Assembly: GCF_000772935.1 (NCBI RefSeq)
Contig: NZ_JPVR01000078.1
Span: forward strand, 186,001-250,000
Length of the DNA: 64,000 nucleotides
Direction of reading: 5' to 3'
Origin: Lysinibacillus boronitolerans JCM 21713 = 10a = NBRC 103108
Lineage (GTDB): Bacteria > Bacillota > Bacilli > Bacillales_A > Planococcaceae
A program made the position numbers and the translations under genes. The notes under the pieces are model-generated. The model did not search any database. It was not told the DNA's origin and worked only from the letters and a program-made list of their open reading frames with translations. Shown here piece by piece: positions 26,207-34,235 of this stretch. Each line of letters begins with the position of its first letter. Positions within the stretch are counted from its first letter, which is position 1.

Positions 26207-27817
26207 TTACTGTAAAACAATAGTTTTCGCTCGATCCTCATTGACAGTATAAAGGAAGAAGTTTAATGTAATATCTTTTTCTTTTATATTTTTAAATGTT
26301 TCTACTTGTTTGTGTGTTCTTAACACTCCGTCATTAGAACGAGTTTCAGCAAAGATTCTTTTGCCATTCTCATAAATAACATTTTGTGTAATACCTCCAA
26401 ATTGCTCGTTCTTACTTTCTGATTCAACAATTAAATCATTACCTTTCGTATAGTAGGTAATATCAATTGGATACCCGTTTAATTCTGCATTTAGAGTCTT
26501 TGGAACTTCAGAAATATTTCTTAGCTCTACTTTGTCTTGCTTTCCAGCTTCATAAGAAATCTTCGCATCATTTAAAGTAAGAGAAATTTCTTTATTCGTA
26601 ATATCCTTTATCAGCCCCATTGTTTCAAAAGAAATATAATCTTTAAAATTATTTCCCGATAATTCCTGCTCACCAATTCGTAATTTAAACTGACGATAGT
26701 TGAAATGAGCTATATTAGAATTAGAATCTATATATTTTTCATCAAAATAAAGCTTTACCTCACTCGGTGTAATAACAAGCTCGTTAAATTGAAGTTGCTG
26801 AGAGCCTATCTCAATTGTTTCGTCTATATCCATAACAAATGTAGATTTTTTAGCAAGATCCTGATTGTATTGGAAATCCAGGCTCCACGTATCTGGTTTA
26901 TAACTTACTGTATCAGTATAACTTAAAAATACCCCTAATTTTTCTACCACTTCTTTTTGAATTTCTAGTGAATCACTACTTTTAATGACATTTGGTTTTG
27001 GACGTTTATGAGTAACGCCAAAACTCGCAATGTTTTCACCTTGAATTTTATAAGATAAATATGCGTTTTCTATGTTATTGGACTCCTCCAGATCGATAAG
27101 ATAATCCAATGTATATTGCCCGTTTTGATATCCATTTGAAGTGAATTCTATATGTGATATTCCATCTTGATTTATAGTAATCTTTTCAGGGAACGCGTTC
27201 GATTGAACCACATCTTTTAACTCTACACTTTTCAACTGTGTCTCCTTTACACCTCCAAGTTGAAGTGTAACATTGCTGTTGTGCGGGATTCCCTCATCTG
27301 TATGTAGAATCCCTACTAATTGATCCGTTTCCTGATTATATACTGCGTTAGCCTCCAACTTTATTTCTTTTTCGTCATTTATTTTGAGTGATGCTTGTTC
27401 GAAATCTGCTGCATCGATTGGATAATCATGATCAATATCTAAGCTAAAGTTAATAGTAGTACCATTTTGATCTGAAATTACATTATGGATATTTAATACA
27501 CCAGCTTCGTTTTCTACAGTTTTATTGACTTCCTGTCCAAAGCCATTTTCTAAAGAAGTAATAATGCCTGTTCTATTCATATTTCGCATCCAGTCCAAGA
27601 TTTCTGTTGTATATTTAGCAAATACAGGTGTGGCTGATAAAACAATTGTGAACATAATGGCGGTTAATATAACTTGTGGTTTATAGCTATGTTTTTTAGT
27701 TTTATAATTTTGATTTTGTTGTTTACGGATGATTTTACTCCACATTTCATTCTCATTAGGATAATCTACTTGATCGTACTTCACTTTTTCTTTTATTAAA
27801 TCGTCCATATTATTCAC
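26207..27817 (-). CDS. DUF4179-type membrane protein, probable anti-sigma factor (second)
   Basis: 536 residues: an N-terminal cytosolic part (about 1-45), one membrane helix (about 50-68, VILTAIMFTIVLSATPVFA) and a long extracellular beta-rich region with DUF4179 near its start. GTG at 27817 is chosen as start because GGAGGG lies 6 bp upstream; it overlaps the sigma gene's end by 8 bp. It has the same sigma-plus-DUF4179 architecture as 16450-18203 but is about 120 residues longer. The anti-sigma function is inferred from pairing. Confidence 0.84.
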   Translation of the reverse strand: MNNMDDLIKEKVKYDQVDYPNENEMWSKIIRKQQNQNYKTKKHSYKPQVILTAIMFTIVLSATPVFAKYTTEILDWMRNMNRTGIITSLENGFGQEVNKTVENEAGVLNIHNVISDQNGTTINFSLDIDHDYPIDAADFEQASLKINDEKEIKLEANAVYNQETDQLVGILHTDEGIPHNSNVTLQLGGVKETQLKSVELKDVVQSNAFPEKITINQDGISHIEFTSNGYQNGQYTLDYLIDLEESNNIENAYLSYKIQGENIASFGVTHKRPKPNVIKSSDSLEIQKEVVEKLGVFLSYTDTVSYKPDTWSLDFQYNQDLAKKSTFVMDIDETIEIGSQQLQFNELVITPSEVKLYFDEKYIDSNSNIAHFNYRQFKLRIGEQELSGNNFKDYISFETMGLIKDITNKEISLTLNDAKISYEAGKQDKVELRNISEVPKTLNAELNGYPIDITYYTKGNDLIVESESKNEQFGGITQNVIYENGKRIFAETRSNDGVLRTHKQVETFKNIKEKDITLNFFLYTVNEDRAKTIVLQ

Positions 27818-28346
27818 GATGATCCCTCCATTCAAATAACAAATTTTCATCTATTTGGATAAACTCTTTCGTTAATTTTTTACCTTTAAAAAGCCTCGAT
27901 TTAACCGTTCCCTCAGGGATTTTTAGAATTTCAGCGATTTCTCTATCTTTACAGTCATGCACATATTTCAATATCATTACCTTTCGTATACGAATAGGCA
28001 ATTTGTTCATTAAGTCGACTAACTCACTTTTATTTTCATTGAGCTGTATTGTACGCTCAATATTTTGGGATTTGTCAACTCGCATCAATGATAGGAATTC
28101 AAAATTTTCTTTTAATAGCAGTCTTTTCATTTTCTTTAAGTAATTTCGAGACATATTCATAGAAATACTAAGTAACCAAGATTTTTGATTTTGTATAGAT
28201 TGGAAATCTTCACTCAAAGCTTTTGCAAATACATCCTGACAAAGGTCCTCTGCATCGTATTTATTTTGAAGCATGTAATAGCAAGCTCTGAAGACGTCCT
28301 TATAATATGTTTGAAACAAGACCCTTTCATCGCTAATTTGTTCCAT
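27810..28346 (-). CDS. ECF-type RNA polymerase sigma factor (second)
   Basis: 178 residues. Region 2 includes KYDAEDLCQDVFAKALSE; region 4 contains RKVMILKYVHDCKDREIAEI and the HTH KIPEGTVKSRLFKGKK. GGAGG is 8 bp before the ATG. It is coupled to the DUF4179 gene by an 8-bp overlap. A repeat copy (28493-28613) lies upstream between it and the divergent GNAT gene. Confidence 0.92.
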   Translation of the reverse strand: MEQISDERVLFQTYYKDVFRACYYMLQNKYDAEDLCQDVFAKALSEDFQSIQNQKSWLLSISMNMSRNYLKKMKRLLLKENFEFLSLMRVDKSQNIERTIQLNENKSELVDLMNKLPIRIRKVMILKYVHDCKDREIAEILKIPEGTVKSRLFKGKKLTKEFIQIDENLLFEWRDHRE

Positions 28347-28492
28347 ATTCCCACCTCCTTTTCCGTTTTCTACACAAGTAACAATTTAGCATTATAAATA
28401 GTTCATTTTTTCAAATGGATCATCTGCCTTCGAATTTGATGGAGAAAGCACCTTATCTATTCAAAAACACTTATTTTAATTATAAATCTTCT

Positions 28493-28613
28493 TTAACTAA
28501 CGGCGTGCTTACTTTAACAAGCAAAAGACAAATCACCGACTTGATATTCAGCAATCGGGCGCGATTCTGTAATAAGAATCAGTGCTCGTTATCATTAAAG
28601 GGCCAGATTGTGG
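28493..28613 (+). repeat. Structured repeat, copy E
   Basis: A degenerate hairpin 1 (28495-28516) and a body at 28547-28613: left arm TTCAGCAATC, inner stem GCGCGATTCT with AGAATCAGTGC (a G-U change against copy A), and GGCCAGATTG. It lies between two divergent genes, so it is not in terminator position for either of them. Confidence 0.75.
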
Positions 28614-28741
28614 AGTAATACTACACAAATAAATTAGTATGAATGTTAAAATATAGATATATTTGTAGAAAGTTCACATAAATTTACTGAACAGTTCAGT
28701 GTATCAATTTTTTTACAAGTCATTCAAAATAGGAGATTAAA

Positions 28742-29209
28742 ATGGATATTGTCTTAAAGAAAATGTCAGAAAAAGAATTTACAATTTATTTAGAAGATAA
28801 GGTAGAGAGATATAGCAAAGTTCAATCAGAAAATGTCCATGAGGTAAGTAGCGAAGATCCTCTTTCAATAGCACGTAAACAGTTATATAATCTACTTCCT
28901 CAAGGAATAGCAACCTCTAATCATCATTTATATAATATATATGAAGATGATTCGTTAATTGGATTTGTTTGGATAAAGGTTGAAAAGGAAAAGAAAAGTG
29001 CATTTCTTTATGAGATATTTATTTTTGAAGAATACAGAGGTAAAGGTTTCGGGACTAGAGTGATGAAAAATGTTGAGGAGTGGTTAGAACGGGAAGGAAT
29101 TTATTACTTCAAACTTCATGTTTTTGGAAGTAATGAAGGGGCTAGGAAACTATATGAGGAACTCGGATTTGAAATAGCGGGAATAAATATGCTCAAAACT
29201 ATCAACTGA
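28742..29209 (+). CDS. GNAT-family N-acetyltransferase
   Basis: 155 residues. Motif A is EEYRGKGFGTRVMKNVEEW (about 98-116) and motif B is the KLHVFGSNEGARKLYEELGF region; these are classic GNAT features for acetyl-CoA binding. AGGAG precedes the ATG. The substrate is unknown. It sits between repeat copies E and F in the accessory region and lies 642 bp before the cat terminator region, transcribed alone. Confidence 0.9.
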   Translation: MDIVLKKMSEKEFTIYLEDKVERYSKVQSENVHEVSSEDPLSIARKQLYNLLPQGIATSNHHLYNIYEDDSLIGFVWIKVEKEKKSAFLYEIFIFEEYRGKGFGTRVMKNVEEWLEREGIYYFKLHVFGSNEGARKLYEELGFEIAGINMLKTIN

Positions 29210-29231
29210 CATTTAGTAATTTGTTACATGG

Positions 29232-29310
29232 AAGTAACGAGGGCTTTAGTTGAATCACAACCTTCTACAATCGGGCGCAATTCTTATAAAAGAATTTGTG
29301 TCTTTTTAAT
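29232..29310 (+). repeat. Structured repeat, copy F (right end lost)
   Basis: Hairpin 1-like segment at 29232-29252 and a body start TTCTACAATCGGGCGC with inner stem GCGCAATTCTT paired to AAGAATTTGTGT, then a T-run. The GGGCCAGATTG end is missing. It begins 22 bp after a gene stop. Confidence 0.7.
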
Positions 29311-29456
29311 TAACATCTTTCAAAGCGGTTTTGCATACTTGAAAGAAATTGTTCAGTAACTTGAGTGGACATAGGAGGAAAGCATATAGACAATAATCTG
29401 ATACAAGGAATACAAAATAAGGCACATATACTACCTTGTTTTAGGTGCAGGATAGT

Positions 29457-29490
29457 AAAAAACACCAACTAAAAGAAATTAGTCAGTGTT
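29457..29490 (-). terminator. Terminator of cat
   Basis: Stem 29461-29472 with 29479-29490 (mostly paired) followed on the reverse strand by Ts; 11 bp past the cat stop. Confidence 0.75.
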
Positions 29491-29501
29491 TCGTGTTTAA
29501 T

Positions 29502-30152
29502 TTATACAAGAAACTCTAGTTTATTTTCTACAAGAGTCTGAAATCTATCCATAAATAGTGCTGCATGGTAACCATCGCAGACAGAATGATGAACCTGCAA
29601 GGATAAAGGTAAATAAATATTACTAGTTTTATTGATAAACCTACCTGCAGTGATTATCGGCAAACAATAATTTGGGCTATTATTCACGTTTAAGTTAAAA
29701 CCAGTAAAAGAAGTCCATGGAATCATAGAAATATTGACGACATTTTCAGGGATCGGTGTTTTAGGAAAAAGCTTTCCTTTACCATTGAACTTCTCAGTAT
29801 CGGAAATATAGTTCTCATAAAACTTTTTAAAACCTTCATCTGTATTTGTATAAATGGCTGAAAATAACTCTGATTGCTTATCAAAGATAGTATACATTGG
29901 GACTACCTTATCCCAGTATCCAAACTCTCCAGCAGAATTAAAGTTCATTCTAAAATGTTTATGTGAATTTGCTACATGAGTGATTAAAAAGATGAGTACA
30001 GGATAGAATTTATATCCCTTATCTTTTGTAATTTTATAAAGTTCGGTAATATCAATAGTTCTGGTGATGCTAAAGCTCGTTTGTTGATTTAAAAAATGAT
30101 TGAAAATTTCTTTTCGTTCCCAATTATTAATATCAATTTTATTGAATCTCAT
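29502..30152 (-). CDS. cat: Chloramphenicol O-acetyltransferase, type A
   Basis: 216 residues, the standard length of the classical trimeric CAT family that acetylates the 3-hydroxyl of chloramphenicol. The catalytic motif QVHHSVCDGYH is at 186-196 with the active His189, and FNKIDINNWERKE at the N-terminus is the family signature. AGGAGG lies 9 bp before the ATG but is held in a hairpin (30160-30199), so expression should be drug-induced through the nine-codon leader peptide upstream. Location in the repeat-rich accessory region suggests acquisition, although no mobile element is visible. Confidence 0.95.
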   Translation of the reverse strand: MRFNKIDINNWERKEIFNHFLNQQTSFSITRTIDITELYKITKDKGYKFYPVLIFLITHVANSHKHFRMNFNSAGEFGYWDKVVPMYTIFDKQSELFSAIYTNTDEGFKKFYENYISDTEKFNGKGKLFPKTPIPENVVNISMIPWTSFTGFNLNVNNSPNYCLPIITAGRFINKTSNIYLPLSLQVHHSVCDGYHAALFMDRFQTLVENKLEFLV

Positions 30153-30159
30153 CTTATAA

Positions 30160-30199
30160 AGCCTCCTAAAATTTAAAATCTAGATAATTTTAGGAAGCT
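30160..30199 (-). promoter_or_regulatory. Translational attenuator hairpin sequestering the cat RBS
   Basis: On the reverse strand AGCTTCCTAAAAT (30199-30187) pairs with ATTTTAGGAGGCT (30172-30160): 13 bp with one G-U. The 3' arm contains the cat Shine-Dalgarno, and the 5' arm overlaps the last codons of the leader ORF. A ribosome stalled in the leader would open the stem and free the RBS, as in cat-86 and plasmid cat genes. Confidence 0.9.
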
Positions 30200-30219
30200 A
30201 ATTTGACTGCTTTTTTCAT
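30190..30219 (-). CDS. cat leader peptide (9 residues)
   Basis: ATG at 30219 to TAA at 30192-30190 encodes MKKAVKLAS. AAAGGA lies 8 bp upstream. The nine-codon length and lysine at position 6 match the known inducible Gram-positive cat leaders (for example MVKTDKISS of cat-86), where chloramphenicol stalls the ribosome at about codon 6. The stall just before the hairpin arm fits that mechanism. Confidence 0.85.
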   Translation of the reverse strand: MKKAVKLAS

Positions 30220-30352
30220 AAGATCATTCCTTTTATTTTATATAAGTCAATCTTAACATATAATTACGGTTTCGATTAATTTAGATTTGCATAGCGAGCT
30301 TACTGCTAATCCAAAAACTACTGAACAATATGAGGACATCATGCAATAGCTT

Positions 30353-30372
30353 ATTCTTCAATAATAGGGCGC
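30353..30372 (+). repeat. Structured repeat, fragment G
   Basis: ATTCTTCAATAATAGGGCGC resembles the left end of the repeat body; the rest is degraded. The remainder of the gap 30220-30601 holds one terminator and no gene I can support. Confidence 0.45.
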
Positions 30373-30443
30373 AATTGTGGAACAACATAGCTGAAAAATG
30401 ATCAAACTTTTTTATAAAAATCTCATGCTTATCTAAAGAGAGT

Positions 30444-30480
30444 AACTCCATTTTGATCAATTTTTCAAAATGGAGTTTTT
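30444..30480 (+). terminator. Strong hairpin terminator without an assigned gene
   Basis: A perfect 12-bp stem (30444-30455 with 30466-30477) and a T-run. No + strand gene precedes it, so it may insulate the cat promoter or be left from a lost gene. Confidence 0.7.
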
Positions 30481-30601
30481 GATGTTGCTATTAGATAAGA
30501 TTAGAGCTATTTGTTAATCCATCTTTATTCCAAAGCTACATATCTGACTAGAGTTAGCGGTGCTTGCAGTGATTTGATGTACTAATTTCTGAAAACCAAT
30601 A

Positions 30602-31144
30602 CTATGTATGTGGGATTTTCTCAATATTGAACATCTCCCCTAAGGCAATTGGATTTTCTTTCGCGGTAATATGTTGAGGATCAATACGGTAAACTTGAAC
30701 AGGCCCTCCGAAAATGGCTGATCGATATTTGTCCACGTGTTGCTGGGATAAGGGGCGATTATAGTAACCAGGTACATATTTATTTATCATTTCTTGCAAC
30801 ATATGTGTCGCTTCATCCAAATCGAAAATTGGCTGAGCCTTGCCAAAAACCATGACACTCATATAAGCCGTGTCCGTCTTTGCAGGTACTGGATTTGTAA
30901 TGGTTCCATATTCATCACAAACCGTAAAGCAAACCTCTGGATTCTCTTCCATCACTTGATTTCGTCTCCCGCCAGTGGCTCCATGGAAATAAAGCACTCC
31001 ATTTGTCCACACAAAATTAAGGGGGACAACATACGGCAAATGACCATCAACCATACCCAAATGCCCAATGCGAGCTTGCTGCAAAAATGCATCAATTTTG
31101 TTCTTGTCCAACACTTCTCTTACTTTATAACGTACCTTATCCAT
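30602..31144 (-). CDS. Pyridoxamine 5'-phosphate oxidase-family flavin-binding protein
   Basis: 180 residues with the split-barrel FMN-binding fold of the NimA/PNPOx-like group: the conserved ARIGHLGMVDGHLPYVVPLNF strand pair, FHGATGGRRNQ (phosphate-binding region) and TAYMSVMVFGKAQPI. True pyridoxine oxidase residues are absent, so it is more likely a general flavin or heme-utilisation-like reductase. The ATG at 31144 is chosen for GGAG 8 bp upstream; a GTG at 31153 overlaps that site. Monocistronic. Confidence 0.87.
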   Translation of the reverse strand: MDKVRYKVREVLDKNKIDAFLQQARIGHLGMVDGHLPYVVPLNFVWTNGVLYFHGATGGRRNQVMEENPEVCFTVCDEYGTITNPVPAKTDTAYMSVMVFGKAQPIFDLDEATHMLQEMINKYVPGYYNRPLSQQHVDKYRSAIFGGPVQVYRIDPQHITAKENPIALGEMFNIEKIPHT

Positions 31145-31251
31145 TGTTATCACTCCTACTTGTAGTATGATGTGATTTTATCAACCTTTGGATTGAATAA
31201 AAACGTCCATAACAACAACAATTAAGCAATCCATTTTCCACTTAAAACAAA

Positions 31252-31292
31252 GACAAAACCACCGTTCGAACAAATAATGCTCAAACGATGGT
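31252..31292 (-). terminator. Terminator-like hairpin downstream of the oxidoreductase gene
   Basis: Stem 31258-31266 with 31284-31292. It pairs fully only on the reverse strand (one G-U) and is followed there by TTTTG. It lies 200 bp past the stop of the NADP-oxidoreductase; the gap between holds nothing recognisable. Confidence 0.5.
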
Positions 31293-31498
31293 GCTATTTT
31301 TTAGGAGATAGGTAATTATAAGCTTATTGGCTGACTAACTTTGCTATATTTGCCTTCAAAGAACGCAAGTGGTGAACCATCGCTCATCTCAATATTGGAC
31401 TACATCTATCCTACAAAAGCAGAAGCCTCTTATTTTATTTGAGGTTTGTGGTTATTACGTACTTTTCACTTAAACTTTGCTAAAATACAACATAAAGA

Positions 31499-32497
31499 CT
31501 ATTTCATTTTTACGATGATCTTCCCTTTTGCCCTACCTGACTCCGCATATTCCATCGCCTTTTGGGCTTCTTCAAATGAAAAAGTTCTATCAATGATGGG
31601 TTTGATTTTACCAGATTCAATTAAATCTGCGATAATTCGTAATTGCTCGCCACTTGGCTTCATAAATAAGAAGGAATATTGAGCATGATGTTTCTTTTCA
31701 AGTGCAGTCAGTTTATGACTTGCCGCTGAAAATAACAGTGTTTTAAAAAATCCTGCACCATATTCTTTGGCGAAACGAGCATTCGGCCTGCCTGATACGG
31801 AGACAATTTTCCCACCCTCCTTGATAATCTCGAAGGATTTTTCTAAGGTCTTTCCTCCAAGCGTATCAAAGACTGCATCATAATTTTTCAGTATAGCTTC
31901 AAAGTTTTCTTTCTTATAATTAATCACTTTATCTGCACCCAACGATGTAACTAAGTCTGCACCAGCTTCGCTAGCGGTTGTTGCCACTGTGGCACCCATT
32001 GCCTTTGCTAGTTGAATAGCAAAGGTACCTACACCACCAGAGCCAGCATGGATTAAAATCTTTTGACCTTTTTGTAATTGCATGATGTCATGTAAGGCTT
32101 GGTATGACGTTAAGCCAACCAGTGGGATTGATGCGGCCTCCTCAAAGCTCAAATTTTTAGGTTTTAGGGCTATGTCATCTTCATGAATAGAGATGTATTC
32201 GGCAAAAGTACCAATTTTACTCTTCCTTGGACGTGCATAAATTTCATCTCCTACTTTAAAGCGAGTCACTTTTTCACCAACCTTTACGACGACCCCTGAA
32301 AAATCATTTCCAAGAATCAGTGGCATTTTATATTGGATTAACAGCTTCACTTTCCCATCACGGATTTTAAAATCAATCGGATTAATACTTGCTGCATGGA
32401 TTTCAGCAAGTACCTCATATTCATTTATTTCAGGTGTAGGCACTTCTGCCAAGCGCATTGGGGCTTTGCCATATTGATCTATCACCATTGCTTTCAT
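31499..32497 (-). CDS. NADP-dependent quinone oxidoreductase-like enzyme (MDR family)
   Basis: 332 residues of the medium-chain dehydrogenase/reductase superfamily: an N-terminal GroES-like domain (VLAEIHAASINPIDFKIRDG) and a Rossmann domain with AGSGGVGTFA (151-160). The cysteines that bind catalytic and structural zinc in alcohol dehydrogenases are absent, so it is the zinc-free quinone/enone reductase type. GGAGG precedes the ATG. It lies 31 bp after an ArsR-type regulator gene, so both form an operon. Confidence 0.9.
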   Translation of the reverse strand: MKAMVIDQYGKAPMRLAEVPTPEINEYEVLAEIHAASINPIDFKIRDGKVKLLIQYKMPLILGNDFSGVVVKVGEKVTRFKVGDEIYARPRKSKIGTFAEYISIHEDDIALKPKNLSFEEAASIPLVGLTSYQALHDIMQLQKGQKILIHAGSGGVGTFAIQLAKAMGATVATTASEAGADLVTSLGADKVINYKKENFEAILKNYDAVFDTLGGKTLEKSFEIIKEGGKIVSVSGRPNARFAKEYGAGFFKTLLFSAASHKLTALEKKHHAQYSFLFMKPSGEQLRIIADLIESGKIKPIIDRTFSFEEAQKAMEYAESGRAKGKIIVKMK

Positions 32498-32528
32498 CGT
32501 TCATTCCTCCAGATAATCTTTTATATTG

Positions 32529-32864
32529 TCAATAAAATTCCGTTAACAACGTCTCAATATCCAAAACAAGATTTTTTAACAAACCTAGTTTTGTCCGTAT
32601 ATCGATATAGTAAAAGTTTTTTGTACCTTCTTTACGCATTAAAATAACTCCAGCATCTCGCAAAATCTTAAGATGATGTGACACAGCGGGTCGAGAAAGA
32701 TGTGTTTGTTCCGTGATTTCTCCTACACGCAATCCCGTTTGACAATCTGTACTCATTAAAACCATTAAAATGGCTTGTCTGGTTTCATCACCAATTGCTA
32801 ATAATACCTTTTGAGAATTTATAAAGTCCTCCTTAATCAAGTTAAGCTGGTCCTGTTTATTCAT
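32529..32864 (-). CDS. ArsR-family transcriptional regulator
   Basis: 111 residues with the winged HTH of the ArsR family (QAILMVLMSTDC ... HLSRPAVSHHLKILRDAGVI). The only cysteine is in TDCQTG and no CXC or His-rich metal site is seen, so a non-metal signal (redox or ligand) is more likely. GGAGG precedes the ATG. It is first gene of an operon with the NADP-oxidoreductase, which it probably represses. Confidence 0.92.
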   Translation of the reverse strand: MNKQDQLNLIKEDFINSQKVLLAIGDETRQAILMVLMSTDCQTGLRVGEITEQTHLSRPAVSHHLKILRDAGVILMRKEGTKNFYYIDIRTKLGLLKNLVLDIETLLTEFY

Positions 32865-32933
32865 ATAAATCCCTCCTCTTACTAATCAGTTGAATAGTTT
32901 AAGTTAATGAACCATTGCTGCATATAACGATAT

Positions 32934-32959
32934 AATATTGCCCTATTCGCTGCAATATT
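32934..32959. promoter_or_regulatory. Inverted repeat upstream of arsR-type gene
   Basis: AATATTGC-N10-GCAATATT (8-bp perfect arms) 70 bp before the start codon, overlapping a possible promoter on the reverse strand (TTGCAG, 17 bp, TATCGT). A candidate operator for the ArsR protein. Confidence 0.45.
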
Positions 32960-33021
32960 GGGAAAGTAAATCGAGACGAATGATTTTTAAAGGCATACAC
33001 CTTATTTTCCCCTCTTTCCAT

Positions 33022-33055
33022 AAAAAAACACAGAAGTCACATGGACTTCTGTGTT
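33022..33055 (-). terminator. Terminator of the sco gene
   Basis: A 12-bp stem (33027-33038 with 33044-33055), overlapping the sco stop codon, followed on the reverse strand by a T-run. Confidence 0.85.
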
Positions 33056-33650
33056 ATTTGCTCTCCTTAATAAGAGCTTTCATATCTCCAACGATTGTTT
33101 CAACTGGTACGTTTGTCGCGCCATCATAGTCTTTTACAACTGTGCCGTCTGCGTTTACTAAATAATAGCTCGACATATGTATGACTTGGTCTGAGTTAGG
33201 ATCGTTTTTAACTAATGAATTAAATGATTTACGTGCAAATTGTTCAATAAATTTTTGTTGGTAGCCCGTTAATAGCTGCCATTTGCTTTCATCTACAACA
33301 TTATACGTATTTAAGTAATTTGTTAAAACATCAGGCTTATCCACTTCTGGATCCACACTAAATGCCACAATTTGATAATCCTCAAGGCCTTCATCCTGTA
33401 GTGCTTGTTGAACTTCTGTCATATTAAATGTCATGGGAGGACAAATTGTCGTACAATTTGTAAAAATAAACATGGCTAACCAAGGCTTACCTTTAAGATC
33501 ATCTAGGCTTACTTGTTCATTTTTTTGATTCGTTACAGTGAAATCTTGAACCTCGAGATTTAATGTTGGTTCAAATTTGTAACTACCGCAAGCAGCTAGA
33601 ATGCTACTTAATGCTAGAACTAAAACTAGCAATATACTTTTCTTTGTCAT
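33054..33650 (-). CDS. SCO1/SenC-family copper chaperone lipoprotein
   Basis: 198 residues. A lipoprotein signal ends at LAAC (Cys21), then a thioredoxin-like domain has the copper ligands CTTIC (Cys67, Cys71) and a distal histidine in VIHMSSYYLV (His159). Sco proteins insert copper into the CuA site of cytochrome c oxidase outside the membrane. The length and motif match Bacillus Sco (YpmQ). GGGAAG is somewhat distant from the ATG. Monocistronic. Confidence 0.94.
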   Translation of the reverse strand: MTKKSILLVLVLALSSILAACGSYKFEPTLNLEVQDFTVTNQKNEQVSLDDLKGKPWLAMFIFTNCTTICPPMTFNMTEVQQALQDEGLEDYQIVAFSVDPEVDKPDVLTNYLNTYNVVDESKWQLLTGYQQKFIEQFARKSFNSLVKNDPNSDQVIHMSSYYLVNADGTVVKDYDGATNVPVETIVGDMKALIKESK

Positions 33651-34132
33651 TAGTGGTGCCCACTTCCCTTCATTTCATCACTTTATTTTATTCATTATAG
33701 AAGCTAAACACAAGATAATGGACTTACACCTAGATTGCTATTTGTATAACATGTGAACATTAACTGATTCTGGAATTCCGCCTCACTAAATCTTCCAAAT
33801 GACACATCCTTTTCAAAATTTTTTTCATAGCTTTTTTTTATTATTTTTGTTATTTCCCAAAACCTCAGATAATTGTTATATAACAAATTATTTCTGCTAA
33901 ACTAGCTACCCTGGAATTTAATAGCAGAATAATAAAATACAGAATATTCTCTTTTATGTTTGGATTTTCTCCTACATTCATTTTTATTAACAACAAACTA
34001 TTTTAACAATATTATTTCATCAGAAAACTTCACACTCTTTTAAACACATTTTTTCTAATAAATCCTTATTATTTCTATGTTATTTCCTCAAAACGAAAGT
34101 GACTAAAAATTATAAAAACTCAAAATTTAGTA
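33651..34132. other. AT-rich gene-free stretch
   Basis: About 480 bp with no coding frame I can support; a 60-codon reverse frame at 33704-33886 lacks a ribosome site. Very AT-rich. The promoter of the symporter operon begins at its right edge. Confidence 0.5.
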
Positions 34133-34161
34133 TTGCATTATAGGAATCTCCCCCATAAAAT
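34133..34161 (+). promoter_or_regulatory. SigA-type promoter of the first DUF485-symporter operon
   Basis: TTGCAT (34133-34138), a 17-bp spacer and TAAAAT (34156-34161). The leader of about 70 nt contains AACGAC-N17-GTCGTT. The second operon has an almost identical promoter. Confidence 0.6.
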
Positions 34162-34235
34162 AAGTGAATATAACGACGAATGAAAAAGAAATATGTCGTT
34201 TAAAACAGAAATATATAACTTTAGGGGGAATAATA

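Noticed and set aside
25938-26252. 104-codon + strand ORF at the end of the frameshifted relic
   Set aside because: It crosses the terminator at 25983-26019 and the direct repeats, and has no ribosome site; composition is not protein-like.
28415-28618. 67-codon + ORF through repeat copy E
   Set aside because: Reads through the structured repeat; no ribosome site.
23300-30400. Integron-like cassette array with attC sites
   Set aside because: No integrase gene, no clear attC core pairs (RYYYAAC/GTTRRRY), and genes lie in both orientations between repeats. Kept only as an analogy in the repeat finding.
33704-33886. 60-codon reverse-strand ORF upstream of the sco gene
   Set aside because: Starts with TTG without a ribosome site, low-complexity composition, AT-rich region; probably chance.
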